Below are positions 49,861 to 57,905 of a DNA stretch of 64,000 nt, piece by piece. The position numbers were made by a program, and so were the translations under genes. A model generated the notes under the pieces. That model was not told the DNA's origin. It saw nothing but the letters and a program-made list of their open reading frames with translations, and did not search any database. Position 1 is the first letter of the stretch. Each line of letters opens with the position of its first letter. The DNA comes from Jeongeupia wiesaeckerbachi (GTDB lineage: Bacteria > Pseudomonadota > Gammaproteobacteria > Burkholderiales > Chitinibacteraceae), in assembly GCF_050916355.1 (NCBI RefSeq), contig NZ_CP136946.1, positions 992,001-1,056,000 on the forward strand, in the 5' to 3' direction.

Positions 49861-49895
49861 CGGCAGCAGCCCGTGCTGCTGCCGTTTGCATTTTT
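49861..49895 (+). terminator. Rho-independent terminator of the tol-pal cluster
   Basis: A 10-bp perfect stem (CGGCAGCAGC / GCTGCTGCCG) with loop CCGT, then TTTGCATTTTT, 14 bases after the cpoB stop codon. Confidence 0.8.
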
Positions 49896-49956
49896 CCGCC
49901 GGACATTCCGGTATGGAAAACAACCGCCGGAATGTGAATCCGGAATGGAACCCACC

Positions 49957-50604
49957 ATGAACCCCGCAACGCTCAGGATCACCGAGATCTTTTACTCCTT
50001 GCAGGGCGAGACCAGCCGTCTCGGCCTGCCCACCGTCTTTGTCCGCCTCACCGGCTGTCCCTTGCGCTGTGGCTATTGCGACAGCGCCTACGCCTTCCAC
50101 GGCGGCAAGACGATGGATTTCGACGCCATCCTGGCCGAGGTTGCCCGCCATGGCGCGAACACCGTCTGCGTCACCGGCGGCGAACCCTTGGCGCAGAAGC
50201 ACAGCCTCGCCTTGCTGACCGCGCTGTGCGACGCCGGTTACAGCGCCAGCCTCGAGACCAGCGGCGCGCTGCCGATCGCCGGCGTCGACCCGCGCGTTTC
50301 GCGCATCCTCGACATCAAGACGCCCGGTTCGGGCGAGCTGGCGAAGATGCACTGGGACAATCTGGCCGCGCTGACCGCGAAGGACGAGGTCAAGTTCGTG
50401 CTGTGCGACCGGGCCGACTACGAGTGGGCGCGCGATCTGCTGCGTGAACGCAAGGTCAATGAACTCGCGCCGGTGCTATTTTCACCAGTGTGGGAAACCC
50501 TGCCACCGGCCGAACTGGCCGCGTGGGTACTCGAAGACCACTTGCCGGTGCGGATGCAGGTGCAACTGCACAAGATTCTTTGGGGCGAAAAGCCTGGCGT
50601 CTGA
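49957..50604 (+). CDS. queE: 7-carboxy-7-deazaguanine synthase QueE
   Basis: A 215-residue radical SAM enzyme of queuosine synthesis that converts 6-carboxytetrahydropterin to 7-carboxy-7-deazaguanine. The N-terminal 'RITEIFYSLQGETSRLGLPTVFVRLTGC' leads into the CX3CX2C iron-sulfur motif (Cys34, Cys38, Cys41), then 'VCVTGGEPLAQ' and 'ILDIKTPGSG'. Two in-frame ATGs (49945 and 49957) are possible; the second gives the family's normal start. It leads a queE-clcA-queC unit. Confidence 0.95.
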   Translation: MNPATLRITEIFYSLQGETSRLGLPTVFVRLTGCPLRCGYCDSAYAFHGGKTMDFDAILAEVARHGANTVCVTGGEPLAQKHSLALLTALCDAGYSASLETSGALPIAGVDPRVSRILDIKTPGSGELAKMHWDNLAALTAKDEVKFVLCDRADYEWARDLLRERKVNELAPVLFSPVWETLPPAELAAWVLEDHLPVRMQVQLHKILWGEKPGV

Positions 50605-50652
50605 TCGCCACGGGATTGCTCGGCCGTCCCCAATGCACGTCCCGGAGGACGC

Positions 50653-51981
50653 ATGATCGTCAAACTGACCCTGAAACGCTGGCTGGTCCGGCTACGCCAC
50701 CTGCCACAACGCAGCCGCGGCACGATTGCGCTGTGGGTCGGCGCCGCCGCCGTCGGCGTGCTCGCGGTCATGCTCGCCAAAGCCGCCGAATGGGCATTTG
50801 CCGGTTTCGACTCGCTGGCCACGCGCTGGTTCTGGTGGCCTTTCCTGTCGCTGCCGCTCGGTGGCATGGCCATCGTCTGGCTGATGCGCCGCATCGGTCC
50901 CGGCGCCGAAGGCAGCGGCATCCAGCAGGCAATGGCGGCGCTGCACGTCGCCGACCAGCCCGAGGTCGCCAACAAGCTCGTCAACCTCAAGCTCGCCGCG
51001 ACCAAGTTCGTCTGCATCGTCGCCGGTCTCGGTTCGGGCTTCGTGCTCGGCCGCGAAGGGCCGACGGTACAGATCGGCGCGAGCATCATGTACGCCTGCC
51101 GCAAGCTGTTTCCGCTCGGCGATGCCGCATTCCGGCGCCAGCTCATCCTGGCCGGCGGCGCAGCCGGCATCGCTGCGGCGTTCAATACGCCGCTCGCCGG
51201 CATCGTCTTCGCCTTCGAGGAACTCGCACGTTCGGTCGAGGAGCGCACCAGCGGCAAGATCCTCGGCGCGGTCATCCTCTCCGGCGTCGTCTCGCTGGCC
51301 TTCCTCGGCAGCTACACCTATTTCGGCCACATCAAGGTGCCCGGCTTCAGCCTGAGCATCCTGCCGCCGCTGCTGCTGATCTCGATCGCCGGCGGCCTCG
51401 TCGGCGGCGCGTTCTCGTGGCTGTGCGTCAACCCGACGCGCTGGCTGCCCGAGCGCGTCCAGCTCGTCCGCGCCACCCGCCCCTACCTGTTCGTCGCCTG
51501 CTGCGGTCTGCTGATCGCCGTCTGCGGTCTGGCCGCACCGATCTTCGGCAGCGGCGCCGAAGTCACCAGCAAGGTCGTCGCCGGCGAGGCGACGCTGGCG
51601 TGGTATTACCTGCCACTGAAATTCATCGGCCTGCTGTCGACCTATCTGACCGGGCTGCCCGGCGGCATCTTCGCGCCGTCGCTGTCGCTCGGCGCCGGTC
51701 TCGGCAGCTGGTTCCAGCCGCTGGTCGGGCCCGAACTGCACATCAAGCTGGTCGCGATCGGCATGACCGCGGTGCTCGCCGCCGTCACGCGCGCACCGCT
51801 GACGTCGGCCTTCATCCTGATGGAAATGACCGACGGCCACGAAATGGTGATCTCGACCATGGCCACCGCGATGATCGCGTCGACCGTCGCCCGCATCTTC
51901 AAGACCAATTTCTATCACGACCTCGCTGAACGCGCGCTGGCCGCTGTCGCGCCGAAATCGGCACTGGAGCACCACAAATGA
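50653..51981 (+). CDS. clcA: ClC-type chloride channel / H+-Cl- antiporter
   Basis: A 442-residue membrane protein of the ClC family. Selectivity-filter motifs are GSGIQ (around 88), 'GREGPTVQIGAS' with the gating Glu135, and the third filter segment 'GLPGGIFAPSLSLGAGLG'. The proton-coupled antiporters in this family help in acid stress, and the external gate Glu is kept, so antiport is possible. There are no C-terminal CBS domains. GGAGG precedes the ATG. Its end overlaps the queC start (ATGA). Confidence 0.93.
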   Translation: MIVKLTLKRWLVRLRHLPQRSRGTIALWVGAAAVGVLAVMLAKAAEWAFAGFDSLATRWFWWPFLSLPLGGMAIVWLMRRIGPGAEGSGIQQAMAALHVADQPEVANKLVNLKLAATKFVCIVAGLGSGFVLGREGPTVQIGASIMYACRKLFPLGDAAFRRQLILAGGAAGIAAAFNTPLAGIVFAFEELARSVEERTSGKILGAVILSGVVSLAFLGSYTYFGHIKVPGFSLSILPPLLLISIAGGLVGGAFSWLCVNPTRWLPERVQLVRATRPYLFVACCGLLIAVCGLAAPIFGSGAEVTSKVVAGEATLAWYYLPLKFIGLLSTYLTGLPGGIFAPSLSLGAGLGSWFQPLVGPELHIKLVAIGMTAVLAAVTRAPLTSAFILMEMTDGHEMVISTMATAMIASTVARIFKTNFYHDLAERALAAVAPKSALEHHK

Positions 51982-52661
51982 GCAAACCTGCCGTCATCCT
52001 GCTGTCGGGCGGACTCGACTCCGCAACCTGCCTCGCCATTGCCAAGGACCGGGGCTTCGCGCCGTACTGCCTGTCGTTCGACTACGGCCAGCGCCACAAT
52101 GCCGAGCTCAAGGCCGCCGAACGCGTCACCCAGGCGCTCGGCGCCGCTGCCCATCGGGTCGTCACGATCGATCTGGCCGCCTTTGGCGGTTCGGCGCTGA
52201 CCGATGCCAGCATCGCCGTGCCCGAAACCGCGCCGCAGGAAGGCGAGATTCCGCTGACCTACGTACCGGCGCGCAACACCATCCTGCTGTCGTACGCGCT
52301 GGCGTGGGCCGAAGTGCTCAAGAGCGACGACATCTTCATCGGCGTCAATGCCGTCGACTACTCGGGTTATCCGGACTGCCGCCCCGACTACATCGCCGCG
52401 TATCAGGCGATGGCACGGCTGGCGACGCGCACCGGCGTCGAAGGCTCGCCGCTGACGATTCACACGCCGCTGATCGACCTCAGCAAGGCCGACATCATCA
52501 AGACCGGCACCCGGCTCGGCGTCGACTACGGCCTGACCGTGACCTGCTATCAGGCCGACGACGATGGCCGCGCCTGCGGCGTCTGCGACGCCTGCCGGCT
52601 GCGCCGCGAGGGCTTTACCGCCGCCGGCGTCAGCGACCCGACGCGCTACCGGTCTGCGTAA
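51978..52661 (+). CDS. queC: 7-cyano-7-deazaguanine synthase QueC
   Basis: A 227-residue PP-loop ATPase that turns 7-carboxy-7-deazaguanine, the QueE product, into preQ0. The PP-loop SGGLDSATC is at 10-18, with 'YVPARNTILLSYALAWAE' and 'VNAVDYSGYPDCRPDYI', and the C-terminal zinc motif has four cysteines in 'CYQADDDGRACGVCDACRLR'. Its ATG overlaps the clcA stop, so translation is coupled across an unrelated transporter gene. Confidence 0.97.
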   Translation: MSKPAVILLSGGLDSATCLAIAKDRGFAPYCLSFDYGQRHNAELKAAERVTQALGAAAHRVVTIDLAAFGGSALTDASIAVPETAPQEGEIPLTYVPARNTILLSYALAWAEVLKSDDIFIGVNAVDYSGYPDCRPDYIAAYQAMARLATRTGVEGSPLTIHTPLIDLSKADIIKTGTRLGVDYGLTVTCYQADDDGRACGVCDACRLRREGFTAAGVSDPTRYRSA

Positions 52662-52673
52662 CGCGCAGGCATG

Positions 52674-52703
52674 AAAAAGGGCACCGCGAGGTGCCCTTTT
52701 TTT
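52674..52703. terminator. Bidirectional terminator between queC and rpoH
   Basis: A 12-bp stem (AAAAAGGGCACC / GGTGCCCTTTTT) with loop GCGA, A- and T-rich on both sides, between two convergent genes. Confidence 0.9.
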
Positions 52704-52718
52704 CGACCCTATGTCCGC

Positions 52719-53579
52719 TCAAGCGGCCACGGGCAGCAGCGCCGATCGCATCTTCTGCAGCGCCTTGACCTCGATCTGGCGAATGCGCTCGGCCGAGACG
52801 TTGTATTCGGCAGCCAGCTCGTGCAGCGTCAGCCCCTTGCCTTCGTCGGCAAGCCAGCGCGTTTCGACGATGCGGCGGCTGCGCGCGTCGAGCGTCTCGA
52901 GCGCTTCGCGCAAGCCGTCGGACTGCAGCCGGTCGACTGCACGGCGCTCGATCTGCCGGGTCGGCTCGGCGTCGTGGTCGGCCAGCCAGTCGATCGGAGC
53001 GAAACCGCCCTCGTCGTCGTCGTGGTCGGCCATCAGCGCGATGTCCTGACCGGTCATTCGCGTTTCCATTTCCAGCACTTCTTCGGGCTTCACGCCGAGG
53101 TCGTCGGCGATTTCCTTCGCCTGCGCGTGCGTCAGCGCGGCGAAGCTCGATTTCATCGAACGCAGATTGAAGAAGAGCTTGCGCTGCGCCTTGGTCGTCG
53201 CAATGCGGACCAGACGCCAGTTGCGCAGGATGTATTCGTGGATTTCGGCCTTGATCCAGTGCACGGCGAACGAAAACAGCCGCACGCCACGATCGGGCTC
53301 GAAGCGCTTGACCGCTTTCATCAGGCCGATATTGCCTTCCTGGATCAGGTCCGCCTGCGGCAGGCCGTAACCGGCGTAGCCACGCGCGATCGACACCACG
53401 ACACGCAGGTGAGACATCACCAGACGGCCGGCGGCTTCGAGATCGCTTTCCTTTTGCAGGCGCGTGGCGAGTTCGACCTCTTCCTCGACGCTCAACATCG
53501 GAATCGCGTTGACACGATGGATGTAACTTTCAATGCTGTCTCCGCCGGTGATCACCGGCAGGGCAAGGCTGTTCCCCAT
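52719..53579 (-). CDS. rpoH: RNA polymerase heat-shock sigma factor RpoH (sigma-32)
   Basis: A 286-residue sigma-70 family factor. Region 2 contains 'DLIQEGNIGLMKAVKRFEPDRGVRLFSFAVHWIKAEIHEYILRNWRLV'. The RpoH box 'QRKLFFNLRSMK', diagnostic for sigma-32, follows, and region 4 is 'LTLHELAAEYNVSAERIRQIEVKALQKMR'. It directs heat-shock chaperone and protease genes. A CIRCE operator lies just upstream, so HrcA probably represses it. It sits downstream of ftsY-ftsE-ftsX as in many proteobacteria, but with its own promoter. Confidence 0.97.
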   Translation of the reverse strand: MGNSLALPVITGGDSIESYIHRVNAIPMLSVEEEVELATRLQKESDLEAAGRLVMSHLRVVVSIARGYAGYGLPQADLIQEGNIGLMKAVKRFEPDRGVRLFSFAVHWIKAEIHEYILRNWRLVRIATTKAQRKLFFNLRSMKSSFAALTHAQAKEIADDLGVKPEEVLEMETRMTGQDIALMADHDDDEGGFAPIDWLADHDAEPTRQIERRAVDRLQSDGLREALETLDARSRRIVETRWLADEGKGLTLHELAAEYNVSAERIRQIEVKALQKMRSALLPVAA

Positions 53580-53626
53580 TCGTTCACTCCTGTCTTGCAG
53601 ACGTTACCCAAGCAACGTTCATGATA

Positions 53627-53653
53627 TTAGCACTCGTATCGTTTGAGTGCTAA
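53627..53653 (-). promoter_or_regulatory. CIRCE element (HrcA operator) at the rpoH promoter
   Basis: An exact CIRCE: TTAGCACTC-N9-GAGTGCTAA at 53627-53653. On the minus strand it is followed directly by AT, giving a TAATAT -10 box that overlaps the second arm, with TTAGCA of the first arm 18 bases upstream as a possible -35. HrcA bound here would block RNA polymerase. It lies 48 bases before the rpoH start codon. Confidence 0.9.
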
Positions 53654-53744
53654 AGCTGCATCGGGTTCCGTAGATTCAAGCACGGGACGTGCCGACGCGC
53701 ACGGCAATTATGCCAATCGGTCCCATTGCCTGCGGCTATGGCCG

Positions 53745-53905
53745 GGAAGCTAGCTCAGTAGCCGAGCGAGCCGAGGCAGTTCGTTCTCGCCCGACGCGCA
53801 GAAACCGGAATGGACATGTGGTCCATGAGGACGACCCGAAGGTAGCCCCCTTGCGGGGTTCCGCGCATCGGACGGGAGCGAAATGGGTGGCGCAGCCGGC
53901 TAATG
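53745..53905 (-). repeat. Dispersed intergenic repeat, copy E
   Basis: On the minus strand it contains CCGATGCGCGGA, an insert with CCCGCAAGGGGGC similar to that of copy D, CTCATGGAC-N5-GTCCAT (hairpin 53810-53826), ATTCCGGTTTCTGCGC, GGGCGAGAACGAACTGC and GGCTCGCTCGGCTACTGA. It lies between ftsX and the rpoH promoter and ends close to the ftsX stop codon. Confidence 0.75.
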
Positions 53906-53913
53906 AGCTGGCT

Positions 53914-54810
53914 TCAGCGGTAGCGGCGCAGGTGGCGCCACACGGCAAACCACGCCCCCATCAGGCACAGCAGCATCGTCGTCGCGCAGACCAGCGCCAG
54001 CTCGGCCGGCCCCGGCAGCGCCAGTGCGAACGGCTGGCCATAGGCGGCCGCCAGCTCGCCGACCGCCGGATTCAGCCAGGTGATCGCGCCGGCGGCGATG
54101 CCGCAGCCGACCAGCCCGCCGAACACGCCCTGAATCGCCGCGCTGTAATGGAAAGGCCGGCGAATGAAGCTGTCGGTCGCACCGATCAGCTTGGCGACCT
54201 CGATCTCCTCGCGCCGGGTCAGAATCTGCATGCGGATCGCGTTGCCGGTGACCAGCACCAGCGCCACCGCAAGCAGCAATACGACGACCTGCAGCGCATG
54301 GCGGCCCAGCGAAATGGCCTTTTCGAGCCTTGCGGCCCAGGCCGAATCGAGCTGCACCGTATCGACGCCCGGATCGGTCAGCAGCATCTGCTCCAGCGCG
54401 GTCAGCTGCGCCGCCGGCACATCGCGCCGGGCGGTCAGCACGAAGGCATCGGGCAGCGGATTGTCCGGCAGGCCGGCGAGCAGATCGCCGCTGCCGATCG
54501 CCGCTTCCATAGCCTTCAGCGCGTCGTCCTTCGGCACGAAGCGCGTCTGCGCCAGCCGGCCGTCCTTGGCCAGCTGCGCGCGCAGTGCGCCGACGTCGGC
54601 TTCGGGCTTGAGGAAGACCGTCAGCTGCGGCTCGACCGGCATCTTCGCGGTCACGTTGCCGATGCTGCTCAGCACCAGATACAGGCCGAGCGGCAGGCTG
54701 GCGACCAAGCCGATCACGGCCAGATGCAGCACGGTTGCTAGCGGCTGTCGTAGCAGCGCGCCAAGGGTACGGGACAGCGCCAGCGCGTGCAGACGGAACC
54801 AGTGTTTCAT
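53914..54810 (-). CDS. ftsX: Cell division ABC transporter-like permease FtsX
   Basis: A 298-residue membrane protein with four helices: first at about 25-48, then a periplasmic domain (about 55-165), then three near the C-terminus. Family features include 'MPVEPQLTVFLKP', 'LPDNPLPDAFVL', 'VLVTGNAIRMQILTRREEIEVAKLIGATDSFIRRPFHY' and 'GAITWLNPAV'. With FtsE it activates peptidoglycan hydrolases at the division site. The ATG at 54810 lies 12 bases after ftsE. Confidence 0.95.
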   Translation of the reverse strand: MKHWFRLHALALSRTLGALLRQPLATVLHLAVIGLVASLPLGLYLVLSSIGNVTAKMPVEPQLTVFLKPEADVGALRAQLAKDGRLAQTRFVPKDDALKAMEAAIGSGDLLAGLPDNPLPDAFVLTARRDVPAAQLTALEQMLLTDPGVDTVQLDSAWAARLEKAISLGRHALQVVVLLLAVALVLVTGNAIRMQILTRREEIEVAKLIGATDSFIRRPFHYSAAIQGVFGGLVGCGIAAGAITWLNPAVGELAAAYGQPFALALPGPAELALVCATTMLLCLMGAWFAVWRHLRRYR

Positions 54811-54821
54811 CAGTTTTCCCC

Positions 54822-55475
54822 TTAAGCGCTGAACTGGCCGCTTTTCAGCCGCAGAATGCGCCGGCCATAGTCGGCCATCAGCGTTTCGTCGTGCGCCGAG
54901 ATCACCAGCGTCACGCCGACCTGATGGAAGGATTTGAACAGCTCGAGAATGTCGTGCGCGTAGTCGCGGTCGAGGTTGGCCGTCGGTTCGTCGGCGAGCA
55001 GGATGGCCGGCCGGTGCACCACCGCGCGGGCAATGCACAGCCGCTGCTGCTCGCCGCCCGACAGCGCGATCGGATTGAGCTTTTCCTTGCCCGACAGCCC
55101 GACCTTGTCGAGCGCCGCCAATACCCGGCGCTTCACCTCTCGGCCGTCGAAACCGATGATGTCGAGCGGCAGCTTGACGTTGTCGTACACCGAGCGGTCG
55201 AACAGAATCTTGTGGTCCTGGAAAATCAGCCCGAAGTGGCGCCGCACGTAGGGCAGGCTGCCGCGTGACGCGCGCGCGAGGTTCTGGCCGTTGACGAGCA
55301 CGGTGCCGGCGGTCGGTTTCTCGATGCCGGCGATGAGCTTGAGCAGCGTCGACTTGCCGGCGCCCGAATGGCCGGCCAGAAAGACGAGTTCGCCCGGCTG
55401 GATTTCCATGCTCAGGCCCTTGAGCGCTTCGAGCCCACCGGGGTAGCGTTTGGTCACTTGCTGGAACTGGATCAT
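54822..55475 (-). CDS. ftsE: Cell division ATP-binding protein FtsE
   Basis: A 217-residue ABC ATPase, partner of FtsX. Walker A GHSGAGKST is at 35-43, the signature is 'LSGGEQQRLCIARAVVHRPAILLADEPTANLD', and the H-loop is 'ISAHDE'. 'YVRRHFGLIFQDHKILFDRSVYDNV' is characteristic of FtsE. It lies in the ftsY-ftsE-ftsX order typical of proteobacteria. Confidence 0.97.
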   Translation of the reverse strand: MIQFQQVTKRYPGGLEALKGLSMEIQPGELVFLAGHSGAGKSTLLKLIAGIEKPTAGTVLVNGQNLARASRGSLPYVRRHFGLIFQDHKILFDRSVYDNVKLPLDIIGFDGREVKRRVLAALDKVGLSGKEKLNPIALSGGEQQRLCIARAVVHRPAILLADEPTANLDRDYAHDILELFKSFHQVGVTLVISAHDETLMADYGRRILRLKSGQFSA

Positions 55476-55561
55476 CGGTCTGCCTGTATCGGATTCATAG
55501 CGCCGGGCACGCGGGACGGGATCGATCCGTCCGGCCCGCCGTGCGGCCGGCGCGCAAGGCC

Positions 55562-56779
55562 TCAGTCAAAGAGCGCGTCGACGTAGTCTTTGGCGACAAA
55601 GGGACGCAGGTCGTCGATGCTTTCGCCAACGCCGACGAAGCGCAGCGGAATGCTGCGTTCGCGCGCGATTGCGGCGATCACGCCGCCCTTTGCGGTGCCG
55701 TCGAGCTTGGTCAGCACCAGACCGGTCAGGTCGAGCGCGTCGTCGAAGGCCTTGACCTGGGAGAGCGCGTTCTGGCCGGTATTGGCGTCGAGCACCAGCA
55801 TGATCTCGTGCGGCCCGGTCGGATCGGCCTTCTGCACCACGCGCTTGACCTTGCGGATCTCTTCCATCAGATGCAGTTGCGTCGGCAGCCGGCCGGCGGT
55901 GTCGACGATGACGACATCGACGCCGCGCGCCTTGGCGGCGTTGACCGCGTCAAAGGCGACCGCGGCGGCGTCGCCGCTGTCCTGCGCGATCACCTGCACG
56001 CCGTTGCGTTCGCCCCAGACGACCAGCTGTTCACGCGCCGCGGCACGGAAAGTGTCACCGGCGGCCAGCAGCACGCTCTTGCCCTGCAGCTGGAAGTATT
56101 TGGCGAGCTTGCCAATGCTGGTCGTCTTGCCTGCGCCGTTGACGCCGGCGACCATCAGGATGAACGGTTTGTGGCCTTCGACGCTGAGCGGTACTTCGAG
56201 CGGGCCGATCAGCGCATTCAGGCTGTCCTTCAGCGCGCCCTTCAGCTCGAGCGAATCCTTCAGGCCGCGCAGCGACACGCGCTCGCGCACGTCGTCGAGC
56301 AGGTGGGTCGTGGCGTTGACGCCCATATCGGCGGTCAGCAGCACCGTTTCGAGCTCTTCATACAGCGCTTCGTCGATCTTGCCGCCGCCGAACAGGCCGG
56401 CCAGATTCTTGCCGAGCTTGTCGCGCGTCTTGGCCAGACCGGCTTTGAGCCGCTCGGCCCACGACAGCTTGGGCTTGTCCTGCGGTTGCGGTTGCGGTTG
56501 CGGTTGCGGTTGCGGTTGCGGTTGCGGCGCGACCACGGCGACTTCAACGGCCGGTACGGCAACCGGCGGCGGCGCTTCGATCGCTTCGACGGTCGGTGCA
56601 GCCGGTGCGACGACGGCGTCCACGACCGGCTGCGGCTCGGCCCGCGGTGCTTCTGCGACGGGAGCCGGCGCGGCGACTTCAGCCGTTGCGGGCGGCTCTG
56701 CGGCGACCGGCGGGTTCGCGACATCGAGCTGCTCGGGTGCAGCCTCGGCCGGCTTTTTCTTGCGGAAGAAACTGAACAT
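55562..56779 (-). CDS. ftsY: Signal recognition particle receptor FtsY
   Basis: A 405-residue SRP receptor that delivers ribosomes to the membrane. Residues 1-95 form an acidic/Pro-Ala-rich A domain with a Pro-Gln repeat, coded by the hexamer repeat at 56481-56527. The N domain starts near 'LSWAERLKAGLAKTRDKLGKNLAGLF', and the G domain has 'GVNGAGKTTSIGKLAKYF', 'DTFRAAAREQL', 'DTAGRLPTQLHLMEEI', 'TKLDGTAKGG' and 'FVGVGESIDDLRPF'. rsmD is divergent, as in E. coli. Confidence 0.97.
   Translation of the reverse strand: MFSFFRKKKPAEAAPEQLDVANPPVAAEPPATAEVAAPAPVAEAPRAEPQPVVDAVVAPAAPTVEAIEAPPPVAVPAVEVAVVAPQPQPQPQPQPQPQPQDKPKLSWAERLKAGLAKTRDKLGKNLAGLFGGGKIDEALYEELETVLLTADMGVNATTHLLDDVRERVSLRGLKDSLELKGALKDSLNALIGPLEVPLSVEGHKPFILMVAGVNGAGKTTSIGKLAKYFQLQGKSVLLAAGDTFRAAAREQLVVWGERNGVQVIAQDSGDAAAVAFDAVNAAKARGVDVVIVDTAGRLPTQLHLMEEIRKVKRVVQKADPTGPHEIMLVLDANTGQNALSQVKAFDDALDLTGLVLTKLDGTAKGGVIAAIARERSIPLRFVGVGESIDDLRPFVAKDYVDALFD
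56481..56527 (-). repeat. Hexanucleotide tandem repeat inside ftsY
   Basis: Seven perfect copies of TGCGGT (plus strand) and a partial eighth, coding alternating Pro-Gln in the FtsY A domain. Because the unit is six bases, gain or loss of copies would change length but keep the frame. Confidence 0.9.
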
Positions 56780-56846
56780 GGGTTTTGAATTTGGCCCTGA
56801 TTGGCGGAAAATGCTTGATTTGCCGCGATTTTAACGCTTCGACCCC

Positions 56847-57404
56847 ATGGCAGCCCAGCAGAAAAACCAGCTCCGCATCATCGGTGGCGAATGCCGCCGC
56901 CGCATCGTGCACTTTCCCGACGGCGACGGCCTGCGCCCGACGCCCGATCGCGTCCGCGAAACGCTGTTCAACTGGCTTGGCCAGGACCTGACCGGCAAGC
57001 GTTGCCTCGACCTGTTTGCCGGCAGCGGCGCACTCGGTTTCGAAGCCGCCAGCCGCAACGCCGCGCGGGTGGTGATGGTCGAAAAATCCAAGCCGGTCCA
57101 TGCCGCGCTGGCCAACAACCGCATCGTGCTCAAGCTCGACCGGATCGAGCTGGTGCAGGCCGACGCGGCCGCCTGGCTGGCGCGCAGCAGCGACAACTTC
57201 GACATCGCCTTCGTCGATCCGCCCTACGCCAGCGATTTGCTGCTGCCGACGCTGGCGGCCCTGTTGCCGCGGCTGGCGCCCGGTGCCCGCGTTTATGCCG
57301 AAACGGCGGACTGGTCCCGGCTGGAAACGGCACTTGCCGGCTGGGACGTGCTGCGCGAAGGCCGCGCCGGCACCGTGCACTACCGACTGATGACACCCAC
57401 GTGA
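56847..57404 (+). CDS. rsmD: 16S rRNA (guanine-966 N2) methyltransferase RsmD
   Basis: A 185-residue SAM-dependent methyltransferase acting on the 30S subunit. 'LRIIGGECRRRIVHFP' and 'LRPTPDRVRETLFNWL' open the family; the SAM motif is 'CLDLFAGSGALGFEAASR', and the catalytic DPPY sits in 'FDIAFVDPPYASDLL'. It is divergent from ftsY with about 67 bases between the starts. Confidence 0.95.
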   Translation: MAAQQKNQLRIIGGECRRRIVHFPDGDGLRPTPDRVRETLFNWLGQDLTGKRCLDLFAGSGALGFEAASRNAARVVMVEKSKPVHAALANNRIVLKLDRIELVQADAAAWLARSSDNFDIAFVDPPYASDLLLPTLAALLPRLAPGARVYAETADWSRLETALAGWDVLREGRAGTVHYRLMTPT

Positions 57405-57497
57405 CCATTCACGCGGCATTGTCCTGCGCCGTTCAAAGTGGGACAATTGCGCAAAGCTATTGTTTTTATGTGATTTTCTAAACGGAAGAACCGCACC

Positions 57498-57749
57498 ATG
57501 TCGTTGATGATTACCGACGAATGCATCAATTGCGACGTCTGTGAACCGGAATGCCCGAACAGCGCGATCTCGCAGGGCGAAGAAATCTATGAGATCGACC
57601 CGAACCTGTGCACCGAGTGCGTCGGCCATTACGACGAACCGCAATGCCAGCAGGTCTGTCCGGTCGACTGTATCCCGCTCGACCCGGAGCACGAGGAGTC
57701 GAAGGAAGTACTGATGCAGAAATACCTGGTGATCTCGGGCAACGCCTGA
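57498..57749 (+). CDS. YfhL-family 2[4Fe-4S] ferredoxin
   Basis: An 83-residue ferredoxin. The first cluster motif is 'CINCDVCEPECPN', the second 'CTECVGHYDEPQCQQVCPVDC' with the insert typical of the YfhL/alvin group, and the tail is 'LMQKYLVI'. It would carry low-potential electrons in the cytoplasm; partners are unknown. GGAAGAACC precedes the ATG, and a terminator follows. Confidence 0.93.
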   Translation: MSLMITDECINCDVCEPECPNSAISQGEEIYEIDPNLCTECVGHYDEPQCQQVCPVDCIPLDPEHEESKEVLMQKYLVISGNA

Positions 57750-57770
57750 GCGTTGATCACCGGCAAAGAG

Positions 57771-57793
57771 GCCGCGCGATGCGCGGCTTTTTT
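57771..57793 (+). terminator. Rho-independent terminator of the ferredoxin gene
   Basis: A 7-bp perfect stem GCCGCGC-GAT-GCGCGGC followed by six or more T, 22 bases after the stop codon. Confidence 0.85.
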
Positions 57794-57905
57794 CATGCCC
57801 TCGCCGACCATCAGTCGCACGAATCGCACACCGCCTCCGAGCAGCCGTTTACCCCCGGCCGGCCGCTCTCTATGATCGGAAGGTCCGGTTTCCTGCTTGC
57901 CCTTT

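Noticed and set aside
53745..53800. A tRNA-like stretch (GCTAGCTCAGTAG...)
   Set aside because: It resembles a D-arm by chance, but there is no acceptor stem, anticodon arm or T-loop, and the segment is the end of repeat copy E.
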